From: JAKZSU01 sp047517485
GTDB taxonomy: Bacteria > Pseudomonadota > Alphaproteobacteria > UBA7887
Reading direction: 5' to 3'
NCBI GenBank assembly: GCA_047517485.1
Contig: JAKZSU010000243.1
Location: 1-12,614 of the forward strand
DNA length: 12,614 nucleotides
The position numbers and the translations under genes are program-made. Shown piece after piece: positions 1 through 6,843 of this stretch (the first letter of the stretch is position 1; each line of letters opens with the position of its first letter). The notes beneath the pieces were generated by a model. That model saw nothing but the letters and a program-made list of their open reading frames with translations, had not been told where the DNA came from and ran no database searches.

Positions 1-136
1 GGGAGGCCGAAGCCAAAGGGCACTATGATGAAGCATCCGGCCCAACCGCCGGAAACGACTTCGGAGACAACCGTGTACCCGGCAAAGGACAAAAAGCAGG
101 TTCAGGAGGGCTTGACCGAGAGACCGGAATTAGACA
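1..136 (+). other. Unresolved open tail of an upstream reading frame
   Basis: This 136-bp stretch precedes repeat R1, and two plus-strand frames enter it open from the window edge. Frame 1 has about 70% G/C third positions and runs on to a stop at 244-246 inside the repeat; it contains an ATG at 25 preceded by a weak purine run. Frame 3 has the G-first-base bias typical of coding DNA and stops with TAA at 207-209, also inside the repeat. Both translate to polar, low-complexity sequence rich in Thr, Pro, Lys, Glu and Gly that I do not recognise. One of them may be the C-terminal end of a gene starting left of the window, with the repeat supplying its last codons. I cannot choose between them from 136 bases. 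Confidence 0.25.
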
Positions 137-270
137 ACCAATCCGCGATGAGCAAGACTCATCGCGGATTGGTGTGCATTCAAGCGCCGGCCGAGTTGGC
201 CTCGCATAAGCTCGGGCGCGCGGTCGCGCTTGCCGGCCGGCAATGAGTTTCACTCAATGCAGGGCAGTAT
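137..270 (+). repeat. Interspersed palindromic repeat R1 (first copy)
   Basis: This 134-bp block recurs at 2365-2494 with roughly 90% identity by eye. It opens with a perfect 16-bp hairpin: arms 137-152 and 158-173 (ACCAATCCGCGATGAG and its complement) around a CAAGA loop. A middle part follows with short CAAGCGC/GCGCTTG arms. It closes with an imperfect hairpin built on CAATGAGT/ACTCAATG, ending GGGCAGTAT. R1 lies between the upstream frame and the 3' end of the EAL-protein gene. I see no transposase and no clear target duplication, so I call it a REP/BIME-like non-autonomous repeat. Its origin and function are unknown to me. Confidence 0.8.
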
Positions 271-292
271 GAGGTAATTATTCGAGATTATG

Positions 293-317
293 ACTAAATA
301 GAAGGATACTATTTAGT
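293..317. terminator. AT-rich stem-loop over the stop of the EAL-protein gene
   Basis: A perfect 9-bp stem, ACTAAATAG (293-301) and CTATTTAGT (309-317), encloses a 7-nt loop in an otherwise GC-rich region. The TAA stop of the minus-strand gene (313-315) lies in one arm. On the plus strand the stem runs into TTTTCGATTTTC, so it could end transcripts from the left. On the minus strand there is no T tract. The stem is A/T-only except for two pairs and therefore weak, so a terminator role is a guess. Confidence 0.3.
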
Positions 318-2259
318 TTTCGATTTTCTCGACCTCGCTGGGTTGGTCGATCAGAGACGAGAGATCGAAGTCATCATCGACCGTCAGTTCGGGTTCTTCC
401 AGTTCGCCGGCGGGCGCGGGTGCCGCGACGACGGAGTCGATGACCTCGGCGGCTTCAGCGGTATCCGGATCCGCTTCCTCCACCTCGATTTCAGCCCTTT
501 CCGAGTCGGCCTCGGGGGCGGGCACGGCCCGCGGGTGCTCGGCGTCGTGCTTCATCAGCACGCTGGTCGCGAACGCGGGCTCGCCGAACACATAGCCCTG
601 ACCAAATTCCACGCCGTTTTCGGCGAGGAATGCCGCCGCCTCGTTGCTTTCGACCGATTTTGCGATGGTGGTGATGCCGAGATCGCTGCACAGGCCGGTG
701 ACCGCCTTGAGAAAACTGGTCGCGCGCGGCGTCTCGCGTACCTGTTCGATATACGTCCCCTCGATCTTGATGAAATTCACATCGAGCTGGCGGAGAACAT
801 CGACATCGGCGCCGGCGACACCGAAATCATCGAGGCCCACCGCCACGCCCCACTCGGACATGGTTTGCAGCGCATGATTGACCGGCACCAGATCGACAAG
901 ATCGCAGCTGTCGGTCACTTCGAAGCCGAGCAACGGCACGATATGCGGATAGCGATCAAACAGGGCGGCCAGCGATTTCATGAACAGTTCGTTGAGTAAC
1001 GAACGGGCGGACAGGTTGACCGAGATCGGCGGCAAGCCGTCGGGGTTGTCGAACGAATCGAGCAATTCGACGACCTGGCACGCCATCGCATAATCGAATT
1101 CGGGAATCAGCCCCACGTCCTCGGCGAACCGCAGATGCTCGGCCGGCGAGTCGCCGTCGGTGAATGCCTCGAACCGGGCCAGGGCCTCGTAGTGATCAAG
1201 CGTGTTGTCGGATAAATCGACGATCGGCTGCAGCGCGACAGCGAGGCTGCCAGACAGAACCGTGGATCGGAAGGCGGTAACCCGCGCCGCTTCGTCATCG
1301 AGAAGAACGCTGTGCCCGTCGGCCAAGGTGGCGATCTCGGGGACCCCATCGTTCTCGCGGAATGTCTCGAGGACGTTCATCACCGCGGCGAGCGCATCGG
1401 CGTCGATCATGTCGCCGGTATCGAGGCTGATCGAGCGATGGCGCACGGTCAGGCCCTTATTGTCGGGATCGGCCTCACGCGCCTCCCGATCGAGCCATTT
1501 TAGAACCGCGTCCAATATGGTTCCCGGATCATGGATGACACAAAGCTTGCCCGGCGCAATCAATCCGACGGCCGCGCCATCGACCGAACGCGCCCGGGCG
1601 CGATCGACCAGCGCCTTCATCAAGGTGGCGCCGCGATCGCCGCCGAGGCGCTGTTCGAAACGCTCGAAGTTCGCGAGATCGATCAGCGACAGTCGGCACG
1701 GGTTGTCGAACTCGCGCCCGGCCCGCAATTTTTCGGCGACGACCACGAAGAAGCTCTCCGGGGTCAGCGCGCCGGTCACGCGGTCGCGCGCCGCGAGCCG
1801 CGCCAACTCGCCGCCGATACTGGCTTCGGCGCGAGTCAGGGTAACGAAGTAATGGCCATCGAAATCGCCAAGACGACAACACGAAGCGACGAACGGCACG
1901 ACGTCGCCGGCGCCGGTCCGCAATCGCAGCAGCTTCATCTGCGCGCGCCCTTCGGGTTCGGCGCTCGAGAAGAACTGGGCCGCGTAGGGACGGTCGTCGA
2001 AATCAACGAATTCAGATATCGCGACGCCTGTCGCATCGCTCTCGGTGGTATCGAGCATGCCGAGCGCGCCAGTGGCGAAAATGATTACCCCTTCGGCGTC
2101 GAGCTCGAGCAGAATGTCAGAGCCGGCGAAGGCAAACGCGACATAGCGATCGCGATCGATGCGCAGCTTGGCGGCGACGCATTCATAGTCGATGGTGTCG
2201 GCATCGCCGGTCATGGGGCGCTGGTTCTCTGCTCGAATGAAGCGGGGCGTGGTCCTCAC
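313..2259 (-). CDS. PAS / degenerate GGDEF / EAL-domain protein, probably catalytically inactive
   Basis: This 648-residue cytosolic protein has no membrane segment. Residues about 40-145 resemble a PAS sensor domain. Residues about 155-300 are a GGDEF-like fold (DRVTGALTP near 159) with VGLIAPGKLCVIH where the GGDEF motif should be, so it should not make c-di-GMP. Residues about 335-570 are an EAL domain. Against RocR the active-site residues align with near-identical spacing: E358, N415, E447, D477, D478, K498 and Q554 are present, but the general base (RocR E352) is K534 (codon AAA, 658-660). The loop after DDFG is also altered. The last 65 residues form an acidic Ala/Pro/Glu tail. I infer a c-di-GMP sensor or protein-interaction module rather than a phosphodiesterase. 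The listed start is GTG; an ATG at 2214 (residue 16) is an alternative, and neither has a convincing Shine-Dalgarno sequence. Confidence 0.88.
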   Translation of the reverse strand: MRTTPRFIRAENQRPMTGDADTIDYECVAAKLRIDRDRYVAFAFAGSDILLELDAEGVIIFATGALGMLDTTESDATGVAISEFVDFDDRPYAAQFFSSAEPEGRAQMKLLRLRTGAGDVVPFVASCCRLGDFDGHYFVTLTRAEASIGGELARLAARDRVTGALTPESFFVVVAEKLRAGREFDNPCRLSLIDLANFERFEQRLGGDRGATLMKALVDRARARSVDGAAVGLIAPGKLCVIHDPGTILDAVLKWLDREAREADPDNKGLTVRHRSISLDTGDMIDADALAAVMNVLETFRENDGVPEIATLADGHSVLLDDEAARVTAFRSTVLSGSLAVALQPIVDLSDNTLDHYEALARFEAFTDGDSPAEHLRFAEDVGLIPEFDYAMACQVVELLDSFDNPDGLPPISVNLSARSLLNELFMKSLAALFDRYPHIVPLLGFEVTDSCDLVDLVPVNHALQTMSEWGVAVGLDDFGVAGADVDVLRQLDVNFIKIEGTYIEQVRETPRATSFLKAVTGLCSDLGITTIAKSVESNEAAAFLAENGVEFGQGYVFGEPAFATSVLMKHDAEHPRAVPAPEADSERAEIEVEEADPDTAEAAEVIDSVVAAPAPAGELEEPELTVDDDFDLSSLIDQPSEVEKIEN

Positions 2260-2364
2260 AGGATGAAATTCGTTCGCGAAGCGGAAATTTCCAGCATTTT
2301 TATGACGAATTGTGCGCTTCCGTGATCACCGTATCTGAGTTACCAGCAACCGAATTTTATACCG

Positions 2365-2494
2365 AACCGCGATGAGCAAGACTCATCGCGGTTTGTAGTG
2401 CGTTCAAGCGCCGGCCAAGCTTGCCTCGCATAAGCTCGGGCGCGCGGTCGCGCTTGCCGCCCTGCAATGAGTTGCACTCAATGCAGGGCGGTAT
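2365..2494 (+). repeat. Interspersed palindromic repeat R2 (second copy)
   Basis: Second copy of the 137-270 block, in the same orientation. The first hairpin is a perfect 12-bp stem (AACCGCGATGAG, 2365-2376, with 2382-2393) around the same CAAGA loop. Compared with R1, the outer stem bases are changed on both sides so that pairing is kept. The last hairpin is stronger here: 16-bp arms 2457-2472 and 2476-2491 (CCGCCCTGCAATGAGT) with one mismatch and a TGC loop. The conserved sequence ends at 2494, the first base of the complement of the aldolase stop codon, so the last hairpin lies directly 3' of that gene. It could stabilise or end that transcript, but no T tract follows. The other side faces the 5' end of the EAL-protein gene. 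Confidence 0.8.
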
Positions 2495-3405
2495 CAAGCG
2501 GCGAGCGGAAACGCGCGTGCGCGCAACGCATCGAGAAGTAACGTCGCCTGCCGCTGATCGAGATCGAGCAGCGGCGGACGGACCGCGGCCCACGCCGGAT
2601 CGGCGCGATACGAGGCGATCACCGCCTTGAGCGCGGGGATCATCGGATAAGCCTGAATGGTCTCGCGCAGCGCGGTGATGTCGGCTTGCAAGGCATCGGC
2701 GTCGGCGTCTTGCCAGCGGTCGAACAGAGCGCGGATCGCGGCGAGATTGACGTTGCCGGTAGCGGTAATACTGCCGACCCCGCCGCCGCGTAAATTGGCG
2801 AGCAGAAACACCTCCGAGCCCGAAAACGTGGCGAATCCGGGGAACGCTTTCAGCAAAGCCTCGGTGTTCGACCAATCTCCGGAACTGTCCTTGAGACCGA
2901 CGACGATGCCGGGGTAGGCCTCGATCAAGCGACCGACAATTTCGAGACTGAAGCCGACCTGGGCGACCGGCGGGATGTGATAGAGGTAGACCCGCAGGCG
3001 ATCGTCACCGACCCGATCGATGACCTCGGCAATGCTGCGGAAGACGGCGTCGTCGCTCAGACCCTTGTAGAAGAAGGGCGGGAGCAGCAGGACACCGCCG
3101 CATCCGGCGGCAACCGCGCGTCCGGTCATCCGCACACTGTCGCTGAGCGCACAACATCCGGTCCCGGGCATCAGCAGCGCGGGCCGAATTCCGGCCTCGA
3201 CGATGGCATCGAGAAGCGCCAGGCGCTCGTCAACCGACAGCGAGTTCGCTTCGCCGGTGGTGCCAAACGGGGCCAGCCCGGTGGCACCTTGGTCGAGCAA
3301 CCACTGGCAGTGCGCGACAAAGCGCTCTTTATCCGGTGCCAGATCCGCCGTGAACGGCGTCATAACCGGCGGAATGACACCGGAAAAAGTCGCAACCTGC
3401 GTCAT
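2494..3405 (-). CDS. Dihydrodipicolinate synthase / N-acetylneuraminate lyase family aldolase
   Basis: A 303-residue class I aldolase of the DapA/NanA superfamily: a TIM barrel that forms a Schiff base between lysine and a 2-oxo acid such as pyruvate. Visible motifs are GTTGE (48-52) for carboxylate binding, FFYKG (111-115), the catalytic tyrosine Y142 in YHIP and the Schiff-base lysine K172 in GLKDSSGD. The segment after YHIP reads PVAQVG and lacks the arginine of the GRTG-type motif that binds the second carboxylate in true DHDPS. It is therefore probably not the lysine-biosynthetic enzyme; a lyase or dehydratase for a sugar acid or another 2-oxo acid is likelier, with the substrate unknown. 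The ATG start follows a good GGGAGG ribosome site 6 nt away. It is divergent from the DUF1489 gene and its stop touches repeat R2. Confidence 0.9.
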   Translation of the reverse strand: MTQVATFSGVIPPVMTPFTADLAPDKERFVAHCQWLLDQGATGLAPFGTTGEANSLSVDERLALLDAIVEAGIRPALLMPGTGCCALSDSVRMTGRAVAAGCGGVLLLPPFFYKGLSDDAVFRSIAEVIDRVGDDRLRVYLYHIPPVAQVGFSLEIVGRLIEAYPGIVVGLKDSSGDWSNTEALLKAFPGFATFSGSEVFLLANLRGGGVGSITATGNVNLAAIRALFDRWQDADADALQADITALRETIQAYPMIPALKAVIASYRADPAWAAVRPPLLDLDQRQATLLLDALRARAFPLAA

Positions 3406-3496
3406 ACGCGGCCTCCCGTAATTTTATCCCAAGATTGATTTTTACCCTACCGGGCGGCAAGGTTCGCGGCTACACGAATCAGGTTAATGTCAGGCC

Positions 3497-3937
3497 ATGA
3501 CCGTGCATTTGCTCAAAATGTGTGTCGGGATCGACAGCATCGACCATCTTCGCCACCGCCAAGCGGAGCGGCTGGAGGCACAGCGGGCCGCCGGCCAGAC
3601 TGCCAAATTGCGCCACTGGACACGCAACATGCCGCGCCGCGCCGCCGAGATCGAAGGCGAAGGATCGATCTACTGGATCATCCGTGGCCGCATTCGCGCC
3701 CGCCAACTCATCGTGTCGCTCGAACGCGACGACGGCGCGAACGCGATCAAGCGCTGTGCGGTTGTGCTCGATCCGGAGGTCGTCGAAACCGAGCCACGGC
3801 GCGCCCGACCGATGCAAGGGTGGCGCTATCTCGAGGCGAACGACGCGCCGGCGGACTTGGGCCGCCCGGTTATCGACCACGAGTATGAGATGCCGACACA
3901 AATGATCGCCGAGCTGCGCGAACTCGGGCTGCTTTGA
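3497..3937 (+). CDS. DUF1489 family protein
   Basis: A 146-residue soluble protein matching my memory of DUF1489 (PF07370), a single-domain family conserved in Alphaproteobacteria without an established function. Family hallmarks include the N-terminal HLLKMCVGIDSI, the central GSIYWIIRGRIRARQ (56-70), KRCAVVLDPEVVETEP (85-100) and the PMQGWRYLEANDAPADL block (105-121). The length fits the family. The ATG at 3497 is preceded closely by TCAGG; an ATG at 3487 is in a different frame. It starts 91 bp from the divergent aldolase gene, so their promoters share that gap. No partner gene suggests a role. Confidence 0.88.
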   Translation: MTVHLLKMCVGIDSIDHLRHRQAERLEAQRAAGQTAKLRHWTRNMPRRAAEIEGEGSIYWIIRGRIRARQLIVSLERDDGANAIKRCAVVLDPEVVETEPRRARPMQGWRYLEANDAPADLGRPVIDHEYEMPTQMIAELRELGLL

Positions 3938-4047
3938 TCCGTAGCCCGCCGGGGGTTCGCCGATTTGTGATTTGCCCGCGATGATTGGCGGCTTTAGCTT
4001 GCCTCGGTCGCAATTAATCCAAAACAAGGTTTCGAGGGAGGTCTCAG

Positions 4048-4560
4048 ATGAAACTGAATACTTTTGCGGTTGCCGCGGTGGGCGCGGCGATGAGCGTCGC
4101 GCTGAGTTCGGGCGCCCAGGCGCTCGACCAGAAGCCGATATTGACGCTCGACATGGCGAACCAGATCATCGCCACCTGCGTCGCCAAGGCGACCAGCGAA
4201 GGCTGGCGGCCGGTGAACGTCGCGGTGTTCGACGACGGCGGCAATCTGAAAGCATTCCAACGCATGGAAAATGCCTTCCTCGGCAGTATCCAGGTGTCGC
4301 AAATGAAGGGGCACAGCTCGGCGATGTTCCCGTTCCCGACCCGGCTGTTTGCCGAACTCGCCTATGGCAAGGACGGCGAACCGGGCCCGTTGCCGGGGAT
4401 AGCTGAGATCCCCGGTGTGGCCTCATTCGCCGGCGGCCTGCCGATCATGACCGCCGATGGTCACCAGATCGGCGGAGTCGGCGTCAGCGGCGCGTCGGCC
4501 GACGAGGACGAGCAATGCGCCCAGGCCGGCATCGACGCGATCTCGAGCATGCTGCAATAG
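4048..4560 (+). CDS. Exported GlcG/HbpS (DUF336) family protein, putative heme-binding
   Basis: A 170-residue protein with a classical signal peptide: Lys at position 3, a hydrophobic stretch 6-20 and a probable cleavage after AQA at residue 26, so it should be periplasmic or secreted. The mature part is a GlcG/HbpS domain, shown by VAVFDDGGNLKAFQRME (58-74) and GGLPIM...GGVGVSGASADEDEQCAQAGI (129-162). Streptomyces HbpS binds heme and senses redox stress, whereas GlcG sits in glycolate loci. Neither context is present here, so the ligand is inferred only from the family. The start is supported by a strong AGGGAGG sequence 8-10 nt upstream. A terminator-like hairpin follows the stop, and the gene appears to be transcribed alone. 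Confidence 0.9.
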   Translation: MKLNTFAVAAVGAAMSVALSSGAQALDQKPILTLDMANQIIATCVAKATSEGWRPVNVAVFDDGGNLKAFQRMENAFLGSIQVSQMKGHSSAMFPFPTRLFAELAYGKDGEPGPLPGIAEIPGVASFAGGLPIMTADGHQIGGVGVSGASADEDEQCAQAGIDAISSMLQ

Positions 4561-4566
4561 AGCGAT

Positions 4567-4606
4567 CCCGACCACCGTGCCGATGAAGACGCGGTGGTCG
4601 GGCTTT
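4567..4606 (+). terminator. Terminator-like hairpin after the GlcG/HbpS gene
   Basis: A perfect 11-bp GC-rich stem, CCCGACCACCG (4567-4577) and CGGTGGTCGGG (4592-4602), encloses a 14-nt loop and is followed by CTTT. It starts 6 nt after the stop codon at 4558-4560. The T run is short, so termination may be partial. The palindromic element E1 begins six bases later. Confidence 0.6.
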
Positions 4607-4611
4607 CGATC

Positions 4612-4817
4612 TAGAGCAGTTCAGGCTTAGTTCGAAGCGGTTTGACCGCATTCCCGCGGCCAGGGGCCGCGGGAATGCGGCCTTCGGTGGGCCAAATTGG
4701 CTTTTCGGTTGCATTGCGACGCTCGGCCGATGCACCCACATCGCCCGTCGCGTCGCGCCTACCCAAAAAACCAATTTGGCCCATCAAACTGCTTCGAACT
4801 AAGCCTGAACTGCGCTA
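4612..4817 (+). repeat. Palindromic cloverleaf element E1 (206 bp, shortened copy)
   Basis: Terminal inverted repeats of 34 bp (4612-4645 and 4784-4817) differ at two positions. They read TAGAGC, then AGTTCAGGCTTAGTTCGAAG, then CGGTTTGA. Inside are hairpin A, a perfect 16-bp stem (4646-4661/4665-4680) with a 3-nt loop, the spacer CCTTCGG, and hairpin B with a perfect 13-bp base TGGGCCAAATTGG (4688-4700/4771-4783). Compared with E2 and E3 it lacks the 52-nt loop of hairpin A and six base pairs of its stem, which accounts for the 60-bp difference in size. It encodes no protein. It lies between two convergent genes, 6 nt after a terminator-like hairpin and 4 nt from the stop codon of the ABM gene. 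It is MITE-like; TA at both ends would fit a TA target, but this is not proven. Confidence 0.85.
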
Positions 4818-4821
4818 GACG

Positions 4822-5127
4822 TCAGGATTTGGCGTTCTGATCGACGTCGAACATCTGAATGTCGCGATCGACGACGAGGTCGGCGATGCCGTCGCGGAAG
4901 GCCTGGAGGTGCGGCATTGCCAAATGGGTATCGAAGGCCGCGCGGTCGTCGTAGATTTCGTAGAGCGCGACTTTTCCGGGGTTTTCGTGCGCGCACAAGA
5001 CGTCAAACCTTTGACAACCCGCCTCGTTCGCGACCGATGCGCGCGCATCGACGAGGGCGATTTCGACGAATTGGTCCCGGGTCCCCGGCTTGAGTTCGAA
5101 TTGTGCGATGACGACATAGCCCGCCAT
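4822..5127 (-). CDS. Antibiotic biosynthesis monooxygenase (ABM) domain protein, YgiN-like
   Basis: A 101-residue single-domain protein of the ABM superfamily (PF03992), a dimeric ferredoxin-like barrel. It shows the expected start VVIAQFELKPGTRDQFVEI, the central CQRFDVLCAHENPGKVALYEIYDD (38-61), then AFDTHLAMPHLQAF. Characterised relatives are cofactor-free quinol monooxygenases (YgiN) or act on polyketides, but many members are uncharacterised, so the substrate cannot be assigned. The start is supported by AAGGGGAGG about 8 nt upstream. It lies downstream of the leucine-dehydrogenase-type gene on the same strand, 400 bp away with element E2 between them, so it probably has its own promoter in 5128-5264. 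Its TGA stop is 4 nt from element E1. Confidence 0.88.
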   Translation of the reverse strand: MAGYVVIAQFELKPGTRDQFVEIALVDARASVANEAGCQRFDVLCAHENPGKVALYEIYDDRAAFDTHLAMPHLQAFRDGIADLVVDRDIQMFDVDQNAKS

Positions 5128-5264
5128 GACGTGTCCTCCCCTTGGATGCGCGCTGGCTCAATGAGCCATCCGATTAGTTTCGCGGACCCTCATAGCACGA
5201 GGCGTTAAAAAAAACGCCCGCGGCAAGGCACGAGCGTAATGGACGGTGATGTGAAATCTCGGTC
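5128..5264 (-). promoter_or_regulatory. Upstream region of the ABM gene with small hairpins
   Basis: This 137-bp non-coding gap must hold the promoter of the ABM gene if element E2 blocks read-through. It contains a GGCTCA/TGAGCC palindrome near 5154-5166 and a short hairpin GGCGTT (5201-5206)/AACGCC (5213-5218) whose loop is all A (all T on the minus strand). I cannot place convincing -35 and -10 boxes. Confidence 0.3.
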
Positions 5265-5530
5265 TAGAGCCTTTCCGGACCTAAATGAATCGATTTGACC
5301 GCGCTCCCTCGTGTCGCGGCTAGGCGCGCGTCGCCGCGCGATGTGTGTGCATCGGGCAAGGCGCGCAACGACGCCGCGGCACAAGGGAGCGCGGCCTTCG
5401 GTGGGCCAACTTGGCTTTTCGCGTGCGTTGCGCCGCTCGGACGATGCCCCACATCGCCCGTCGCGCCGCGCCTACTCGAAAAGCCAATTTGGCCCATCAA
5501 ACCGGTTCATTTAGGTCCGGAAAGGCTCTA
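5265..5530 (+). repeat. Palindromic cloverleaf element E2 (266 bp, full length)
   Basis: Terminal inverted repeats of 34 bp (5265-5298/5497-5530) read TAGAGC, then CTTTCCGGACCTAAATGAAT, then CGATTTGA, with two differences between arms. Hairpin A has 22-nt arms 5299-5320 and 5373-5394 (CCGCGCTCCC at the base) with two mismatches around a 52-nt loop. After the CCTTCGG spacer, hairpin B has 20-nt arms 5402-5421 and 5477-5496 with one mismatch. It has the same order, orientation and stem boundaries as E1, and the same length as E3. The middle 20 bases of the terminal repeats are unlike those of E1 and E3. Its last three bases (5528-5530) are the TAG stop of the leucine-dehydrogenase-type gene. 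It has no protein-coding content. Confidence 0.88.
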
Positions 5531-6580
5531 AGCGGCAACCGGTACCCGCAATTTATCCCGAGCGATGGCGTCGGCGACCTCGTGGGTCGGTCGCCCTTCG
5601 CAGGCCGCGCGCTCGAACAACGCGGACAAGGTTCCATCGATTTTGGCGACTTCCGCCAAGGCCGCTTCGCGGTCATAGGGTTGATCGCGGTGGAGCACAT
5701 CCCACGACACGTTGATCAAGCCGCCGGCATTGATCACATAGTCGGGGGCGTAGAGGACGCCACGGCGAAACAGCGACAGACCATCGACCGATTCCGCGAG
5801 TTGATTGTTGGCGGCGCCGGCGACGATGCCGACCCGCAGGCGGGGAACGGTATCCGAATTGATCGAGGCGCCGAGAGCGCAGGGCGCGAATACTTCCGCC
5901 GCCGCGTCGTAGATCGCGCCCGGCGACACGGCGCGCGCGCCGAATTCGATAACCGCGCGCTCGAGCGCGCGGTCGGAAATGTCGCTGACGATGAGTTCGG
6001 CGCCGGCGGCGTGCAGCATGCGGCACAGGTGATAGCCGACATGGCCGGCGCCTTGCACCGCGACTCGCAAGCCTTGCAAATCCTCGCCGCCGAAGCGGTG
6101 GTGGACCGCCGCCTTGAGACCGTGATAAACGCCGGCGGCGGTAATCGGTGAAGGATCACCACTGCCGGCGGCGATGCCCGCAACGTGTTCGGTTTCCCGG
6201 TGTACCATCTCCATGTCGGCAACCGAGGTGCCAACATCCTCGCCGGTCACGTAACGCCCGCCGAGGCGTTCGACCATGCGGCCGAAAGCACGGAACATTT
6301 CCGGCGATTTGTCACGCCGCGGGTCGCCGATGATCACCGCCTTGCCACCGCCGAGCGGCAGCCCCGCGACCGCCGCCTTGTAGGTCATGCCGCGCGCCAG
6401 GCGAAGCGCATCGTCGAGCGCCGCGCGCTCGGACTCGTAGTGCCATAGCCGGCACCCGCCGAGCGCCGGACCGAGGTCGGTATTGTGGATGGCGATGATC
6501 GCGCGAAAGCCGATTTCCGCATCCTCGCACGACAGGATGTGTTCGTATTCGGCGATCGTCCGGGTTCGGTAAGTCGCCAT
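5528..6580 (-). CDS. Leucine dehydrogenase-type Glu/Leu/Phe/Val dehydrogenase
   Basis: A 350-residue NAD-dependent amino acid dehydrogenase that should oxidatively deaminate leucine or related branched-chain amino acids to 2-oxo acids and ammonia. The glycine-rich substrate loop GPALGGCR is at 37-44. The catalytic residues fall at the numbers known from Bacillus leucine dehydrogenase: K68 (MTYK), K80 (LGGGK) and D115 (TGEDVG). The Rossmann motif GAGHVG is at 177-182 and an acidic residue, D200, ends the second strand, which favours NAD over NADP. Preference for Leu, Val or Phe cannot be settled by eye. The start is supported by AAGGAG 8 nt upstream. No bkd or other branched-chain genes are adjacent. 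The TAG stop is contributed by the end of element E2, so the C-terminus may have been set by that insertion. Confidence 0.93.
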   Translation of the reverse strand: MATYRTRTIAEYEHILSCEDAEIGFRAIIAIHNTDLGPALGGCRLWHYESERAALDDALRLARGMTYKAAVAGLPLGGGKAVIIGDPRRDKSPEMFRAFGRMVERLGGRYVTGEDVGTSVADMEMVHRETEHVAGIAAGSGDPSPITAAGVYHGLKAAVHHRFGGEDLQGLRVAVQGAGHVGYHLCRMLHAAGAELIVSDISDRALERAVIEFGARAVSPGAIYDAAAEVFAPCALGASINSDTVPRLRVGIVAGAANNQLAESVDGLSLFRRGVLYAPDYVINAGGLINVSWDVLHRDQPYDREAALAEVAKIDGTLSALFERAACEGRPTHEVADAIARDKLRVPVAA

Positions 6581-6843
6581 TTTTCAGTCTCCTTGGGCGC
6601 CACTCTGCCGTTTTTGTTCTGCCGCAGTAGATCGACCCGCTCCTGAGAAAAATATGGGTTGGGTGGCGACCGCTGCCAGAGGGAAAGCGGCAAAGTCACG
6701 GTGCTGTGAGATATTTTTAACGCAGTGGATGAATTGCGGACCGGCCGATTTGTCGATCCTAAATCGGTCTAAATAACGTAATATCAATAAGTTATATAAT
6801 TATTCTCCGGCTATATCAGAGAAAATTAAGAGGCTAGCCGGCG
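6581..6843 (-). promoter_or_regulatory. AT-rich control region upstream of the leucine-dehydrogenase-type gene
   Basis: This 263-bp gap lies between two genes on the same strand. About 6760-6835 is strikingly AT-rich for this genome. It holds an inverted repeat CCGATTT (6745-6751)/AAATCGG (6761-6767) with a 9-nt spacer, and a looser ATAAC/GTTAT pair near 6773-6795. A TTGATA on the minus strand (6782-6787) could be a -35 box, but no good -10 lies at the right distance. AT-rich upstream DNA is common for Lrp/AsnC control of such enzymes, but that is inference; no regulator gene is nearby. I see no terminator for mgtE here. Confidence 0.35.

Noticed and set aside
1531..2325. 264-codon plus-strand open frame
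   Set aside because: Antisense shadow of the EAL-protein gene, whose motifs prove the opposite strand is coding.
137..2494. R1/R2 as a CRISPR array or IS ends
   Set aside because: Only two copies over 2 kb apart, no regular spacers, no transposase between them and no clear target duplication.
5295..5531. Small open frames within E2 and similar ones in E1 and E3
   Set aside because: They follow the palindromic element on both strands, have no ribosome sites, and differ between copies exactly where the stems vary, so the structure, not a protein, is what is kept.
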